Below are positions 17,446 through 26,606 of a DNA stretch of 64,000 nt, piece after piece. The notes beneath the pieces are model-generated. The model was given only the letters and a program-made list of their open reading frames with translations. It did not search any database and was not told the DNA's origin. Source of the DNA: Oleidesulfovibrio alaskensis DSM 16109 (GTDB taxonomy: Bacteria; Desulfobacterota; Desulfovibrionia; Desulfovibrionales; Desulfovibrionaceae); assembly GCF_000482745.1 (NCBI RefSeq), contig NZ_AXWQ01000004.1, positions 62,001 through 126,000 of the forward strand, written 5' to 3'. Within the stretch, counting starts at the first letter, position 1. Every line of letters starts with the position of its first letter. The position numbers and the translations under genes were made by a program.

Positions 17446-18753
17446 ATGAAAAAATTCCTGCTGTCCACCGCGCTTCTGGCTATCGTGGGCGGTCTTGTCG
17501 TTCTGGGTTTTCTGTTGTTCCGCGACCAGCAAGGTCCGCAGATATCCCTGACCCCCGCTGAAGGCCGCATATCTCCGCGGACTGTCTTTAAGCTGACCGC
17601 AAAAGACACCAACAGCGGCGTGAAAGCGCTGAGTGTGCGCGTAAAGAAAAACAGCCGTGAATTTATCGCGCTGGACCAGCAGTGGGCGGACAAACTTGTC
17701 TCGCGCACGGAAGAGTTCAGCCTGGAAAAAGCCGAGGAAATGGGTGAAGGAACGGTGGAGCTTATTGTCAAAGCCACCGACTCATCCTTTGCCGCCTTCG
17801 GCAAAGGCAATACATCCACCCGCTCGTTCACGCTGCGGCTCGACAGCCAGCCCCCGCGCATCAGTGTAACCACCTTGCCGCCCTACGTGCGCCGCGGCGG
17901 TTCCGCCTGTATTGCCTATACCGTCAATGAAGACGTCAGGCAGACCGGCGTTACCGTGAATGACCTCTTCTTTCCCGGCTACAGACAGGCCGATGGCTCG
18001 TATCTGTGCTTCTTTGCTTTTCCGTTCTATGAAGACACAAACACCTATGCTCCGCGTGTAACCGCAGAGGACGAGGCCGGCAACGTCACATCCATATCAC
18101 TGGCAGTAAAGCCGCTGCATGTGGCGTTCAAAGAGGATACCATCCGGCTGCCCGATTCCTTCCTTGATAACAAGATGCAGGACTTCACCGATGAGTTCCC
18201 GGGACAGATGTCTTCTCTTGAGCGTTTTCTCAAAGTGAACAGAGACTTGCGAAAAGCCAACAGAGCTGCCCTGCTGAGCATTGGCCGCAAGACGTCTCCG
18301 GCCATGCTGTGGTCCGGCCGGTTCCTCAACCTGCCCAACGCCAGCAACAGAGCGGGATTCGCCGATCACCGCGCCTACATCTACAACGGTCAGCAGGTAG
18401 ACGACCAGTACCATCTGGGACTGGACATGGCCTCCATCGCACGGGCACCCATTCCTGCCGCCAACAACGGAACGGTTGTCTTTGCCGACGACATGGGCAT
18501 TTACGGACTGTGCGTTGTGGTGGACCACGGGCTGGGCCTGCAGACACTGTATGCCCACCTTTCAGAAATCCACGTGAAAGACGGCGACACGGTACAGCGC
18601 GGCGATATTCTGGGACTTACCGGCACTACCGGCATGGCAGGCGGTGACCATCTGCACTTCGGTGTCATACTTTCAGGGCTGCCGGTTCAGCCGCTGGAAT
18701 GGCTCGATCCCCGCTGGATCAAACATAACATCACGGACAGGCTCGAACGCTGA
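17446..18753 (+). CDS. Membrane-anchored M23 (LytM) family metallopeptidase
   Basis: Predicted periplasmic peptidoglycan endopeptidase of about 435 residues, anchored by an N-terminal helix (FLLSTALLAIVGGLVVLGFL). The long middle region contains beta-rich, Ig-like segments (GPQISLTPAEGRISPRTVFK, QPPRISVTTLPPYVRRGG). The C-terminal 130 residues form the M23 domain, with zinc ligands in YHLGLD and GGDHLHFGV and the strand VVDHGLGLQTLYAHLS between them. All expected zinc ligands are present, so it is probably active. The ATG at 17446 is preferred because it starts a clean signal anchor and GGAG lies 10 nt upstream. A terminator follows the stop. Confidence 0.9.
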   Translation: MKKFLLSTALLAIVGGLVVLGFLLFRDQQGPQISLTPAEGRISPRTVFKLTAKDTNSGVKALSVRVKKNSREFIALDQQWADKLVSRTEEFSLEKAEEMGEGTVELIVKATDSSFAAFGKGNTSTRSFTLRLDSQPPRISVTTLPPYVRRGGSACIAYTVNEDVRQTGVTVNDLFFPGYRQADGSYLCFFAFPFYEDTNTYAPRVTAEDEAGNVTSISLAVKPLHVAFKEDTIRLPDSFLDNKMQDFTDEFPGQMSSLERFLKVNRDLRKANRAALLSIGRKTSPAMLWSGRFLNLPNASNRAGFADHRAYIYNGQQVDDQYHLGLDMASIARAPIPAANNGTVVFADDMGIYGLCVVVDHGLGLQTLYAHLSEIHVKDGDTVQRGDILGLTGTTGMAGGDHLHFGVILSGLPVQPLEWLDPRWIKHNITDRLER

Positions 18754-18783
18754 GCCTGCTTCAGCAAGACATAAGCCAGACAA

Positions 18784-18812
18784 AAAGGCCGCCTCCGGGC
18801 GGCCTTTCTTTT
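18784..18812 (+). terminator. Intrinsic terminator after the M23 peptidase gene
   Basis: Perfect 10-bp stem AAAGGCCGCC / GGCGGCCTTT with a 4-base loop, followed by CTTTTT, 30 nt after the stop of the plus-strand gene. Confidence 0.93.
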
Positions 18813-18969
18813 TGCCGGTCGCCGGACCGGTCCATGCATAATGCCCTGCAGCATCTAAACAGTGGCAGAGCACAACCTGTATGCATACAGCTGCGGACCC
18901 CGCAGGCCGGAGGCGTAACCCTCTGGCGAGTTGCCGGACTAGCAGCATCCGGTGATATTCCGCCGGAAC

Positions 18970-18996
18970 AAAAAAAGGGCTGCCGTAAGGCAGCCC
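18970..18996 (-). terminator. Intrinsic terminator after the PEP synthase gene
   Basis: On the minus strand, an 8-bp stem GGGCTGCC / GGCAGCCC with a 4-base loop is followed by a run of seven T residues. It lies 23 nt after the PEP synthase stop and ends the birA-pyc-pps transcript. Confidence 0.93.
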
Positions 18997-19019
18997 CGCT
19001 GTATTCTGTCAGCCCAGTG

Positions 19020-22000
19020 TTACCACTGTTTTTTACGCTGTTCTTCAAGCGCCCTGGCCTGCTCTTCAAAAGAAGCGAAACCAGCCTGATGCATGGCATC
19101 AGTGACTGTGGCGTTCCAGTCCCACGATGCGTAGATAACCGGCTTGTGGAAAACAGCACGGAAGTTTTCAAGCTCCTGCCTGTAGAACTTCTCTTTAGGT
19201 GTCTCTATGCTTTCACGCAGCTGTTCGTGCAGCCTGCGCAACTCACCGTCGTACCATTCCATAAGGTCTTCGGCGTTCTTGTACTTTTTAAGAATATGAC
19301 CATAGCCGTTCTCTTCCAGCAACTGGCGCAGGGTGGCAAGATACTGCCTGCGCAGCCAGTCACCCAGCTTGCTGGTGGGGATGTTTTCAGCCTCCACCGC
19401 AGCCATGTCGTGTTTGGTCTGGAAGTAGGTGTCAGGAACAACCGAGGCAGAGGTGATACCTGCCACGGCTACGATACCGCGCAGAATCTTGCTGTTGGAA
19501 ACGCCCTGCCCGCAGAAACCGACCTTTTTGCCGTATTTCTGCCCGGTGAATATGGTGACCAGAATAGCCCACACCACAGCCGGATCTTCTTCGTCGTAGA
19601 TATGTCCGAGGCGGGCGTTGTCACGGTCCGTGGCAAGCACCATCTGGGTCATATCGTTGGAACCGATGGAAAATCCGTCAAATTCCTGAATGAACTGCTT
19701 GGCCATGATGGCGTTGCTGGGAATTTCGGACATAAGAATGATCTTAAGTCCGTCCACACCGCTCTTCAGCTTGTGCACCTGTTCAAGATAGCGGCGCATG
19801 GAGCGCGCTTCTTCAAGAGTACGCACAAAAGGCAGCATGATCATCAGGTTGGTACCGCCGAAGACTCCGCGGGCCAGCTTGAATGCCTCAATTTCCCAGT
19901 CGTGCAGATTACGCGAAACACCGCGGAATCCGAGCATGGGGTTATCTTCCACATGCTCGAACAATGAACCGCCCAGCAGGTTCCGGTATTCGTTGGATTT
20001 AAAGTCAGTGGTACGGTAGATGATTTCCTTACCGTGGAACGCCATGGCAAACAGCGCCAGCCCCTGTGCCAGCGTCTGAACATAGTGTTCCTTGCCGGTA
20101 CGGAAGCCGCGGGAACGGATAAGATCGCGGATTTTTGAAGGAACAGTCCGCACTTCTTCCATTTCTTTCAGCAGGCCGCTCTTTTGAGCCACTTCAAGAC
20201 GCAGGGCCTTGATGCGTGTCAGCACGTCCTTGACCATGGCTGCATCCGCCACCTTCTCCGCCATGCTCTTTACGGTGCCTTCAATTTCGGCACGACGCTT
20301 GACGGTATCAGGTTCTTTGCCGACCAGCAGAGCCAGTTCGTCATCATATCCCATGACAACGCGGATATGGTCTTCAACATCCACAGATGTTTTCAGCACA
20401 TCCAGACGGCGGGTGGCAAGCTCCACATGCTCATCAAGCTTGTGGTCGAGTTCGCGCATGCGCCGGTGCATGGCAAGCACTTCTTCCGTGCCGCGCACGT
20501 TCTCACGTTCGGTCAGCTGCTGAATTTCTGCCGCCAGTCCAGTCAGTACGCCTACGTATTCACGCAGCTTGAGATCAAGCCCTATGAGACCGGCCCCCAA
20601 CTGATCACGCAGCACTTTGGTAAGGCGAGCTTCCAGTTCTTTCAGCTTGGCGGCAACAACGATGTCCAGCTCGCCGTTGTCGTACGCTTCCAGCGCCTGA
20701 GGGTGAACACTGATGTTACCCAGCATGAATTCGGCACGCAGCAGGCCAACTTCAAATCCGGCCACGTCGCGCAGACGGGAAAGGAACATGGCCTGTCCCA
20801 CGTCGGCAAGAATAAGGCCGACCTTGGCCTTTGTGGCAGGCAGCGTGCTGACATCCATCTCTCCGCCTACTTCTTCGAGCGGAAGCATACCACGGTATAC
20901 TTTGCCGCGAGTACCGTCGACGGTCACTTCCTGACCGTCAAGAGAGCGGAGAATCTCAAGGCGCTGAATACCGATAACGGCAGGAATGCCCAGTTCGCGC
21001 GAGGTAATGGCCGCGTGGCTGGTATCGCCGCCCACGTCGGCCAGAATGGCCGAGGCGATGCGCATACCCGGCACCATATCGGGGTCGGTACGTTCTGCAG
21101 CCAGCAGGTCACCCTTGTTGATTTTGTTCAGTTCCAGAGCGGAACGCAGATATTTGACCGTTCCCTGCCCTGCACCGCGGGATGCACCGTTGCCTTCCAG
21201 AATGACTTCGGCGTTGTTGGCAGCCTTTTCATTCACTTCAAGCCGGCGCATGAAAATGGTGTGCGGGTGCTTTTCGAACTCTTCATTCCAGCGGGTTTCA
21301 GGACGGGCCTGCACAAACCACAGACGGTCGGAACTGTCGATGCAGAATTCCGTGTCCATGATCATGCCGCCGTAGGCTATGCTGATACCACGCACGCCCT
21401 TGGCCACGGCTTCTGCCTGAGCAAGAGAAAGCGACCAGCGGAAGGCTTCGTTTTCAGGTACGGAAACCATCTTGGTTCCGCCCTTCTCGTCATTGACGAT
21501 TTTTTTGTCCTTGCAGCCCATCTGGCGGATGACAACTTCCTGCCCGTCACCCCGCTGAAACACATAAAACTTGTCGGGAGTGACCATGCCGCCCACAACA
21601 GCCTCGCCCAGACCGTAGCTGGCATCGATGGACACCAGATCTTTGCGCGCGGTTCCGCGGCACCCTGTGGCGGTGTCGGCACTGAAGGCGGTACCGGAAA
21701 TGACAGGGTTGACCATACGCATGATGCATACGGAAAGAGAGGTGTTTTCAATTGCCCACTCTTCCTTGGCCGTTGCAGCTATGGATTCGTCGCCGGTCGC
21801 TTCTGCACGGGCCATGGCATCAAGAATGGCCTCGCGGCGGTATGTCATGCTGCGCAGGTTGTATGCAGAGGCACAGTCCCAGTGATAAGCGTCAACGGCC
21901 TGACTTTCACCGACAATATTCAGATAGGTGTCCTGCAGACCGGCAAAAGCTTTTTTGCGCGAATCTTCACCCGCAGCCGAAGAACGCACGGCCACTGCCA

Positions 22001-22604
22001 CATTCTCCACGCCTGCTTCCTTGCAGATGGCGTTGTATGCTTCACGCACACAGGCCGCCACTGCCTCGGGCAGATCAACAGATAAAATGGCAGCCTGAAC
22101 AAGCAAAGAACGCTTGCGCAGCTGGTCAATCCCCTCGGGGGAAGTTGCGAAACCTTCCACCACGTTATTGATGAAGGTTCGGGTCTTGAGCATGTTCTGC
22201 GCACCGGAAGCGGCCGCTTTCTGGCGGATTTCATTGGCCAGATTACGAACGAACTTCTTGAGGAACTCCGGATCCCGGTTGATCTCGGTGTCATTCCAGT
22301 CGATGCTGTTGTACTCTTTATCCAGAACACTGCGAACCAAAGACGCGTTTACCTTGGTTTCATCCAGCAACTTATGAAAAGCCACGGAAGAAATGGCACG
22401 GAACTGTGGGCTCCGGACGCCTTCCACCTGACTGATGATGGCGGTGTTGTAGTTTTTCCCGCCCACAAGCAATTCTGCATCTTCACCTATGGCGGTAATC
22501 TCGGCGCCTGTCAGCACCAGCTTGTTAGTCAGGGCAGTGGTCTCAGCTTTAGCCTTCTGGCTTTTCACTTCAGCCTTGGGCTTGTCTGCCTGAGCTTTGG
22601 CCAT
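19020..22604 (-). CDS. ppsA: Extended phosphoenolpyruvate synthase (PEP-utilising enzyme), 1194 residues
   Basis: Probably converts pyruvate and ATP to PEP, AMP and phosphate through a phosphohistidine. The ATP-grasp domain spans about residues 40 to 440 (VRSSAAGEDS, FSADTATGCRG, DASYGLGEAVVGG, FVQARPETRW). The swivelling domain has the phosphohistidine H530 in GGDTSHAAITSRELGIPAV. The PEP-binding barrel starts at GLLRAEFMLG but is split after about residue 637 by roughly 195 residues of charged helix, then resumes at about 838 (YRTTDFKSNEYRNLLGG, GSNDMTQMVLATDRDNARLG) with the catalytic Cys1031 in FCGQG. A 100-residue charged tail follows. Usual PpsA proteins have about 790 residues. The ATG at 22604 follows AGGAGGAG; it has its own promoter candidate and leader. 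Confidence 0.88.
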   Translation of the reverse strand: MAKAQADKPKAEVKSQKAKAETTALTNKLVLTGAEITAIGEDAELLVGGKNYNTAIISQVEGVRSPQFRAISSVAFHKLLDETKVNASLVRSVLDKEYNSIDWNDTEINRDPEFLKKFVRNLANEIRQKAAASGAQNMLKTRTFINNVVEGFATSPEGIDQLRKRSLLVQAAILSVDLPEAVAACVREAYNAICKEAGVENVAVAVRSSAAGEDSRKKAFAGLQDTYLNIVGESQAVDAYHWDCASAYNLRSMTYRREAILDAMARAEATGDESIAATAKEEWAIENTSLSVCIMRMVNPVISGTAFSADTATGCRGTARKDLVSIDASYGLGEAVVGGMVTPDKFYVFQRGDGQEVVIRQMGCKDKKIVNDEKGGTKMVSVPENEAFRWSLSLAQAEAVAKGVRGISIAYGGMIMDTEFCIDSSDRLWFVQARPETRWNEEFEKHPHTIFMRRLEVNEKAANNAEVILEGNGASRGAGQGTVKYLRSALELNKINKGDLLAAERTDPDMVPGMRIASAILADVGGDTSHAAITSRELGIPAVIGIQRLEILRSLDGQEVTVDGTRGKVYRGMLPLEEVGGEMDVSTLPATKAKVGLILADVGQAMFLSRLRDVAGFEVGLLRAEFMLGNISVHPQALEAYDNGELDIVVAAKLKELEARLTKVLRDQLGAGLIGLDLKLREYVGVLTGLAAEIQQLTERENVRGTEEVLAMHRRMRELDHKLDEHVELATRRLDVLKTSVDVEDHIRVVMGYDDELALLVGKEPDTVKRRAEIEGTVKSMAEKVADAAMVKDVLTRIKALRLEVAQKSGLLKEMEEVRTVPSKIRDLIRSRGFRTGKEHYVQTLAQGLALFAMAFHGKEIIYRTTDFKSNEYRNLLGGSLFEHVEDNPMLGFRGVSRNLHDWEIEAFKLARGVFGGTNLMIMLPFVRTLEEARSMRRYLEQVHKLKSGVDGLKIILMSEIPSNAIMAKQFIQEFDGFSIGSNDMTQMVLATDRDNARLGHIYDEEDPAVVWAILVTIFTGQKYGKKVGFCGQGVSNSKILRGIVAVAGITSASVVPDTYFQTKHDMAAVEAENIPTSKLGDWLRRQYLATLRQLLEENGYGHILKKYKNAEDLMEWYDGELRRLHEQLRESIETPKEKFYRQELENFRAVFHKPVIYASWDWNATVTDAMHQAGFASFEEQARALEEQRKKQW

Positions 22605-22707
22605 TGTCTCTCCTCCTATGGGGGATGAAAACACCCAGCCTGCCACATAGTTTTTTCTGCGGCTGGGCATACCTCGAGTCAAATCCCGGTCACGCGTATT
22701 GAAAGGC

Positions 22708-22740
22708 GGAAAACCGCCGGCCCGGGCCGAACGGTTTTCC
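22708..22740 (-). promoter_or_regulatory. Large hairpin in the leader of the PEP synthase gene
   Basis: Inverted arms GGAAAACCG (22708-22716) and CGGTTTTCC (22732-22740) enclose a GC-rich palindromic core around GGCCCGGGCC. The element lies just downstream of a promoter candidate and about 105 nt before the PEP synthase start. No T-run follows, so it is not a plain terminator; it may be a leader structure or the processed 3' end of the pyc message. Confidence 0.5.
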
Positions 22741-22753
22741 ATACCTTATCTGC

Positions 22754-22780
22754 ATTATACGCTGGTACTCTGCCAGTCAA
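22754..22780 (-). promoter_or_regulatory. Promoter candidate for the PEP synthase gene
   Basis: On the minus strand TTGACT (22775-22780) is followed after 15 nt by a perfect TATAAT (22754-22759). The spacer is shorter than the usual 16 to 18 nt, but both hexamers are strong and they lie in the 193-nt gap between pyc and the PEP synthase gene. It would give a leader of about 140 nt. Confidence 0.55.
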
Positions 22781-22797
22781 TGAGGCGACGCAAAAGC

Positions 22798-25700
22798 CTA
22801 GGCTTTGCACGCACAGTCAAGCTTGTCGCCGCAATAGGGACAAAAACCGACACCCTCTATGGTGATGGGATGACGGCATTTTTCATTGGGACACAACGTG
22901 GGAACAGGCCCCAGCTCGACAATCAGCTCGCCTCCTTTTACAGGTACCATCTGCTTGTTTTCCTTATAGTCGGCGGTCCTCAGCACACGCCTGACCATAC
23001 CATCCACAGGAGCAAGCACGGCCTTTTCCTGCTTCATGATGGAAATATTGAACAGTTCCTCACCCTTTTTCACATAGTCGCCGGGGTGCACATACATCAC
23101 CCACAGGTCGCCGTTGGAAGGCGCAGCCACATGATAGGCATTGGCGGGGTCGGCCTTTTCCAGCCCCTGTACATCATCGGCATGGGGTTCGGCCACCTGA
23201 ATGTCCACACTCATGATTTCCGAATCAAGCACATAGCGCACAACGCTCATGCCGCTTTCATCCGGCAGTGAAATGCTGAGAATGGTCATCTGGTGAGGCT
23301 TTCCGTGCGAGTCGGTAAAGTTCAGCTCTCTGCCCGGTTCAATCCCTTCAAACCAGACATGCAGCGGCAGATTGTTAGGATCGCCGAACTGCTGACGCAG
23401 CTGAATGGTCGCCACGGCATCGCCCGGATGGTTCAGATACATGACGAACTCTTCATCCGTGGGCTTGCGGCGGATAATATCCACAAACCCCCGCTCTTCA
23501 GCGGCAAGATCCATGTCTTCCACAAACTCCAGCGGAGAAGTTTCGGTGCGGCAGTTCACAGCACGCTGCCACTCGTTGCCAAAGGCGCTCTGATACACCC
23601 AGTCAGCGGGAAAGCCCAGCGGCAGCTTACCGTATTTGCCCATCAGCAAATCACGGAAAGCATCATTGCTGTCCTGATACAGGGCAAGACGGGCTTCTTT
23701 CATTTCCGAGGAGAGATCCGCTTCGCTGTGACGTGTCACGTTGTCCAGCACTTCCAGAAGGTAGCGCACTTCCTGCTCGCCGCCGCGCTTGTAGGCGCTG
23801 GTTACCGCCAGAAACGCCGTGTTCCACGTAATCTGCGAGCCGGGTGTCACATCATGATACCGCACTATTTTCCGGGTTCCGGCAAGGAACTTGAGCATAT
23901 ACGGCAGCAGATGGATGTAGCCCTGCTTCATGGCGCCTTCCTGAGAAGAGGAAGTGGCGCCGCCGGGCATGGCGTGTTCCACCACATCGTAGTCGATACC
24001 CTGAAAATAGGGCGCCGTGTAGCGGTCATAATAGGGCATGATCTGCTTGAGAACAAAATTGCAGCTGCGGATCATCTCTTTATTGAGATTGGTCTTAAGC
24101 CCCAGTTCGTCTTCAATATAAGCAGCCGTGGACAGCACCTCACCCTGACCGTACCAGCGGACGGAAGCGCCTATGGCCGTATCGACGATATGCGCGCCTG
24201 CCTTGGCAGCAGCACCTACGGCAGGAACGAAAAGCCCGTCCGTAAAGTGGCGGTGATAATGCAGCACAAGCTGAGGCCACGCCTTGCGCAGAGCCGTGAC
24301 AAGCTCCGTCATGAAACGCGGCGGGCAAACGCCGGCCATGTCCTTCAGTCCAAGAATGATCATGGAAGAAGCCTTGGCAGAGCTTACCCCCGCCACGTCC
24401 GCCACCATGCGCAAAATGGCTTCCGTCACCTGCAGATAATGCGGAACATCGAAGCCTCTGGCCCAGGAAAGAGATATGGCAGGTTCGAAAACCACGCCGG
24501 AACGGTTGAGAGCCACTTCCGCAAACGGACGCATGTTGTCGACATGGTTCAGGAAGTCAAAACACCGGATAATCTGGTAGTGGTCACAGATCATCTCTCC
24601 GGTCAGACGCATGAGATTGCGCGGCTGCGGCTTGTACCCCAGAATGTTTGTCGAGCGGATAAGAATCTGCTTGGCCGTTTTGGGGGCAAACTGATTCCAG
24701 TGCGCCGCTTCGGTAAACGGATAGGTCATGTTGGCCAGCATGGCCACATGGAAGTGTGCCCCCCCGCCGTTTTCAAGCGAGAAGAAATTACAGTTGTCAA
24801 GATACGGCCCGATGAGCGCATCTTCCGCAAGACGGAACCGGTTGCCGCTGTTGGACTGCGTTATGTCACGGGCTGTGGTGTCGGTAAAATGCACATAACC
24901 TGAGTCTCTGACCATATCCAGCAGAGCTGCTCTGTCTCCCACAGGATACGGCGAAGCTGCCTTGCGCACTCTGGATGTAATTTCGGGCAGCACAGGCCTG
25001 AAATCAGGCATGCGCGGAGTCTCGCGGGTGCGGTACTCATCAAGCTTCACATGCGGGTTATATCCCTTGGCCGAAATTTCGGCCACCAGACGGGCCAGAC
25101 GTTCGGCTTCCGGCTCCAGATCGGTATAACACATGAGTTCAGGCGTGCGGGCAATGAAATTGGTATCAAAATCCGCATCAAGAAACTTGGGATGCTTCAC
25201 AATCTGCTTGAAAAACGGAATCGTCGTCTTGATGCCGCCCACAACATACTCACGCAGTGCCCGGTTAAGGGTAGCAAGAGCTTTTTCCCACCCTTTGCCG
25301 TATGCGATGAGCAGTGAACCGGCAGAATCATAGTTCGAGGGGAATTCGTATCCGGCGGAAAGGTTGGAGTCCAGACGGATGCCGGGACCGCCCGGTGACA
25401 CATACCGCGTGACCAGCCCCGCGTTGGGCGCAAAGTCGTTCTGGGGGGACTCGCAGTTGATGCGCACCTGTATGGCATGCTGCGTGGGAACCATGTCGTC
25501 TTCTTTAAGACGCAGCTGCGCACCGAAGGCGACAGCAATCTGCTCTTCCACCAGATCGATGCCGTACCGGCATTCGGTGATTCCGTGCTCCACCTGCAGG
25601 CGGGTGTTCACCTCGATAAGATACGGAGTACCGTCGTCTGTAACCAGAAACTCCACCGTGCACAGCGAGTAATAGCCTACTTCCTGCACAAGCTGACGCG

Positions 25701-26514
25701 AGTAGTCTTTCAGCCTTGCACGCAGCTCAGGAGTGATGCCCTTCCACGGAGAAGGAGTGATTTCGATAAGCTTCTGGTGATTACGCTGCACCGTGCAGTC
25801 GCGTTCGTCAAAGGCGAACACATTGCCGTGCATGTCGGCGATAACCTGAATTTCGATATGCCGTACAGAAGGCAGGTATTTTTCCACATACAGCCGGGGG
25901 TTGCCGAACGAAGCCTGAGCCATGGTCGACGCTTTCACAAAAGCGTCTTCAAGCTCATCCTGCGACTTGATGAGGAATATGCCACGTCCGCCGCCGCCGC
26001 CTTCGGCCTTGAGCATGACGGGAAAGCCGATTTCTTCAGCTATTTTTCTGCCGGTGGGCACATCAACGGCGCCTTCCGAACCGGGAACAACAGGAATGCC
26101 GAGCTGTTTTGCCAGCCTGCGCACCTGCACCTTGTTCCCGAGCAGATTCATGGCCTCTGCCGTAGAGCCGATATACAGCAGTCCTGCCTCGGCACAACGG
26201 GAAGGAAACCGCGGATCTTCGGAAGAAAATCCCCAGCCCGGATGAATCGCGATGATGCCCCGCTGCTTGGCCAGTCTGATGATTCTGTCAATATCGAGAT
26301 ATGCTCTGGGATCGGATCCGAGCAGCAGAAGCTCCTGCGCTGCGGAAGCGGCCGGAGAGGTCTTGTCGATATCGGTTGCCGTCATCACGGCGACCGCATC
26401 AAAGCGTTCGCGGATAGAACGGCAGATACGCCGGGCGGGAATCCCCCGGTTGGCAACCAGAATAGGCTTGCCTTTCACCTCTTCCAAAACCTGATTGAAC
26501 GTCTTGATAGCCAT
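22798..26514 (-). CDS. pyc: Pyruvate carboxylase (single chain) with a C-terminal zinc-ribbon tail
   Basis: Biotin enzyme that carboxylates pyruvate to oxaloacetate. The 1238-residue chain has the biotin carboxylase domain (about 1 to 470; VANRGIPARRI, KAEGGGGGRGI, FDERDCTVQRNHQKLIE, LIEVNTRLQVEHGITE), a carboxyltransferase domain (about 530 to 830) and a biotinyl domain with the likely biotinylated Lys1161 in SIMKQEKAV. In the carboxyltransferase part the metal-binding features are kept (DTTARD, GLKDMAG, HYHRH), but residues around them differ: DITQS replaces DAHQS and PGGATSSS replaces PGGQYTN. The last 31 residues add CPNEKC, CPYCG and CAC, a putative zinc ribbon. It lies between birA and the PEP synthase gene on one strand. 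Confidence 0.9.
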   Translation of the reverse strand: MAIKTFNQVLEEVKGKPILVANRGIPARRICRSIRERFDAVAVMTATDIDKTSPAASAAQELLLLGSDPRAYLDIDRIIRLAKQRGIIAIHPGWGFSSEDPRFPSRCAEAGLLYIGSTAEAMNLLGNKVQVRRLAKQLGIPVVPGSEGAVDVPTGRKIAEEIGFPVMLKAEGGGGGRGIFLIKSQDELEDAFVKASTMAQASFGNPRLYVEKYLPSVRHIEIQVIADMHGNVFAFDERDCTVQRNHQKLIEITPSPWKGITPELRARLKDYSRQLVQEVGYYSLCTVEFLVTDDGTPYLIEVNTRLQVEHGITECRYGIDLVEEQIAVAFGAQLRLKEDDMVPTQHAIQVRINCESPQNDFAPNAGLVTRYVSPGGPGIRLDSNLSAGYEFPSNYDSAGSLLIAYGKGWEKALATLNRALREYVVGGIKTTIPFFKQIVKHPKFLDADFDTNFIARTPELMCYTDLEPEAERLARLVAEISAKGYNPHVKLDEYRTRETPRMPDFRPVLPEITSRVRKAASPYPVGDRAALLDMVRDSGYVHFTDTTARDITQSNSGNRFRLAEDALIGPYLDNCNFFSLENGGGAHFHVAMLANMTYPFTEAAHWNQFAPKTAKQILIRSTNILGYKPQPRNLMRLTGEMICDHYQIIRCFDFLNHVDNMRPFAEVALNRSGVVFEPAISLSWARGFDVPHYLQVTEAILRMVADVAGVSSAKASSMIILGLKDMAGVCPPRFMTELVTALRKAWPQLVLHYHRHFTDGLFVPAVGAAAKAGAHIVDTAIGASVRWYGQGEVLSTAAYIEDELGLKTNLNKEMIRSCNFVLKQIMPYYDRYTAPYFQGIDYDVVEHAMPGGATSSSQEGAMKQGYIHLLPYMLKFLAGTRKIVRYHDVTPGSQITWNTAFLAVTSAYKRGGEQEVRYLLEVLDNVTRHSEADLSSEMKEARLALYQDSNDAFRDLLMGKYGKLPLGFPADWVYQSAFGNEWQRAVNCRTETSPLEFVEDMDLAAEERGFVDIIRRKPTDEEFVMYLNHPGDAVATIQLRQQFGDPNNLPLHVWFEGIEPGRELNFTDSHGKPHQMTILSISLPDESGMSVVRYVLDSEIMSVDIQVAEPHADDVQGLEKADPANAYHVAAPSNGDLWVMYVHPGDYVKKGEELFNISIMKQEKAVLAPVDGMVRRVLRTADYKENKQMVPVKGGELIVELGPVPTLCPNEKCRHPITIEGVGFCPYCGDKLDCACKA

Positions 26515-26606
26515 TCACTCCTCGTACTCAACAAAACAACCGGAGCCCATTGCATAGACGACCGGGGTTACAACGATCACTAGAGTTTCATTCAGGCACG
26601 ACGGTG

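Noticed and set aside
20184..22085. Long open frame (about 630 codons) on the plus strand inside the PEP synthase gene
   Set aside because: It lies antisense to a secure gene and its translation is low in recognisable motifs and rich in His, Gln and Arg, as expected for a GC-rich antisense shadow.
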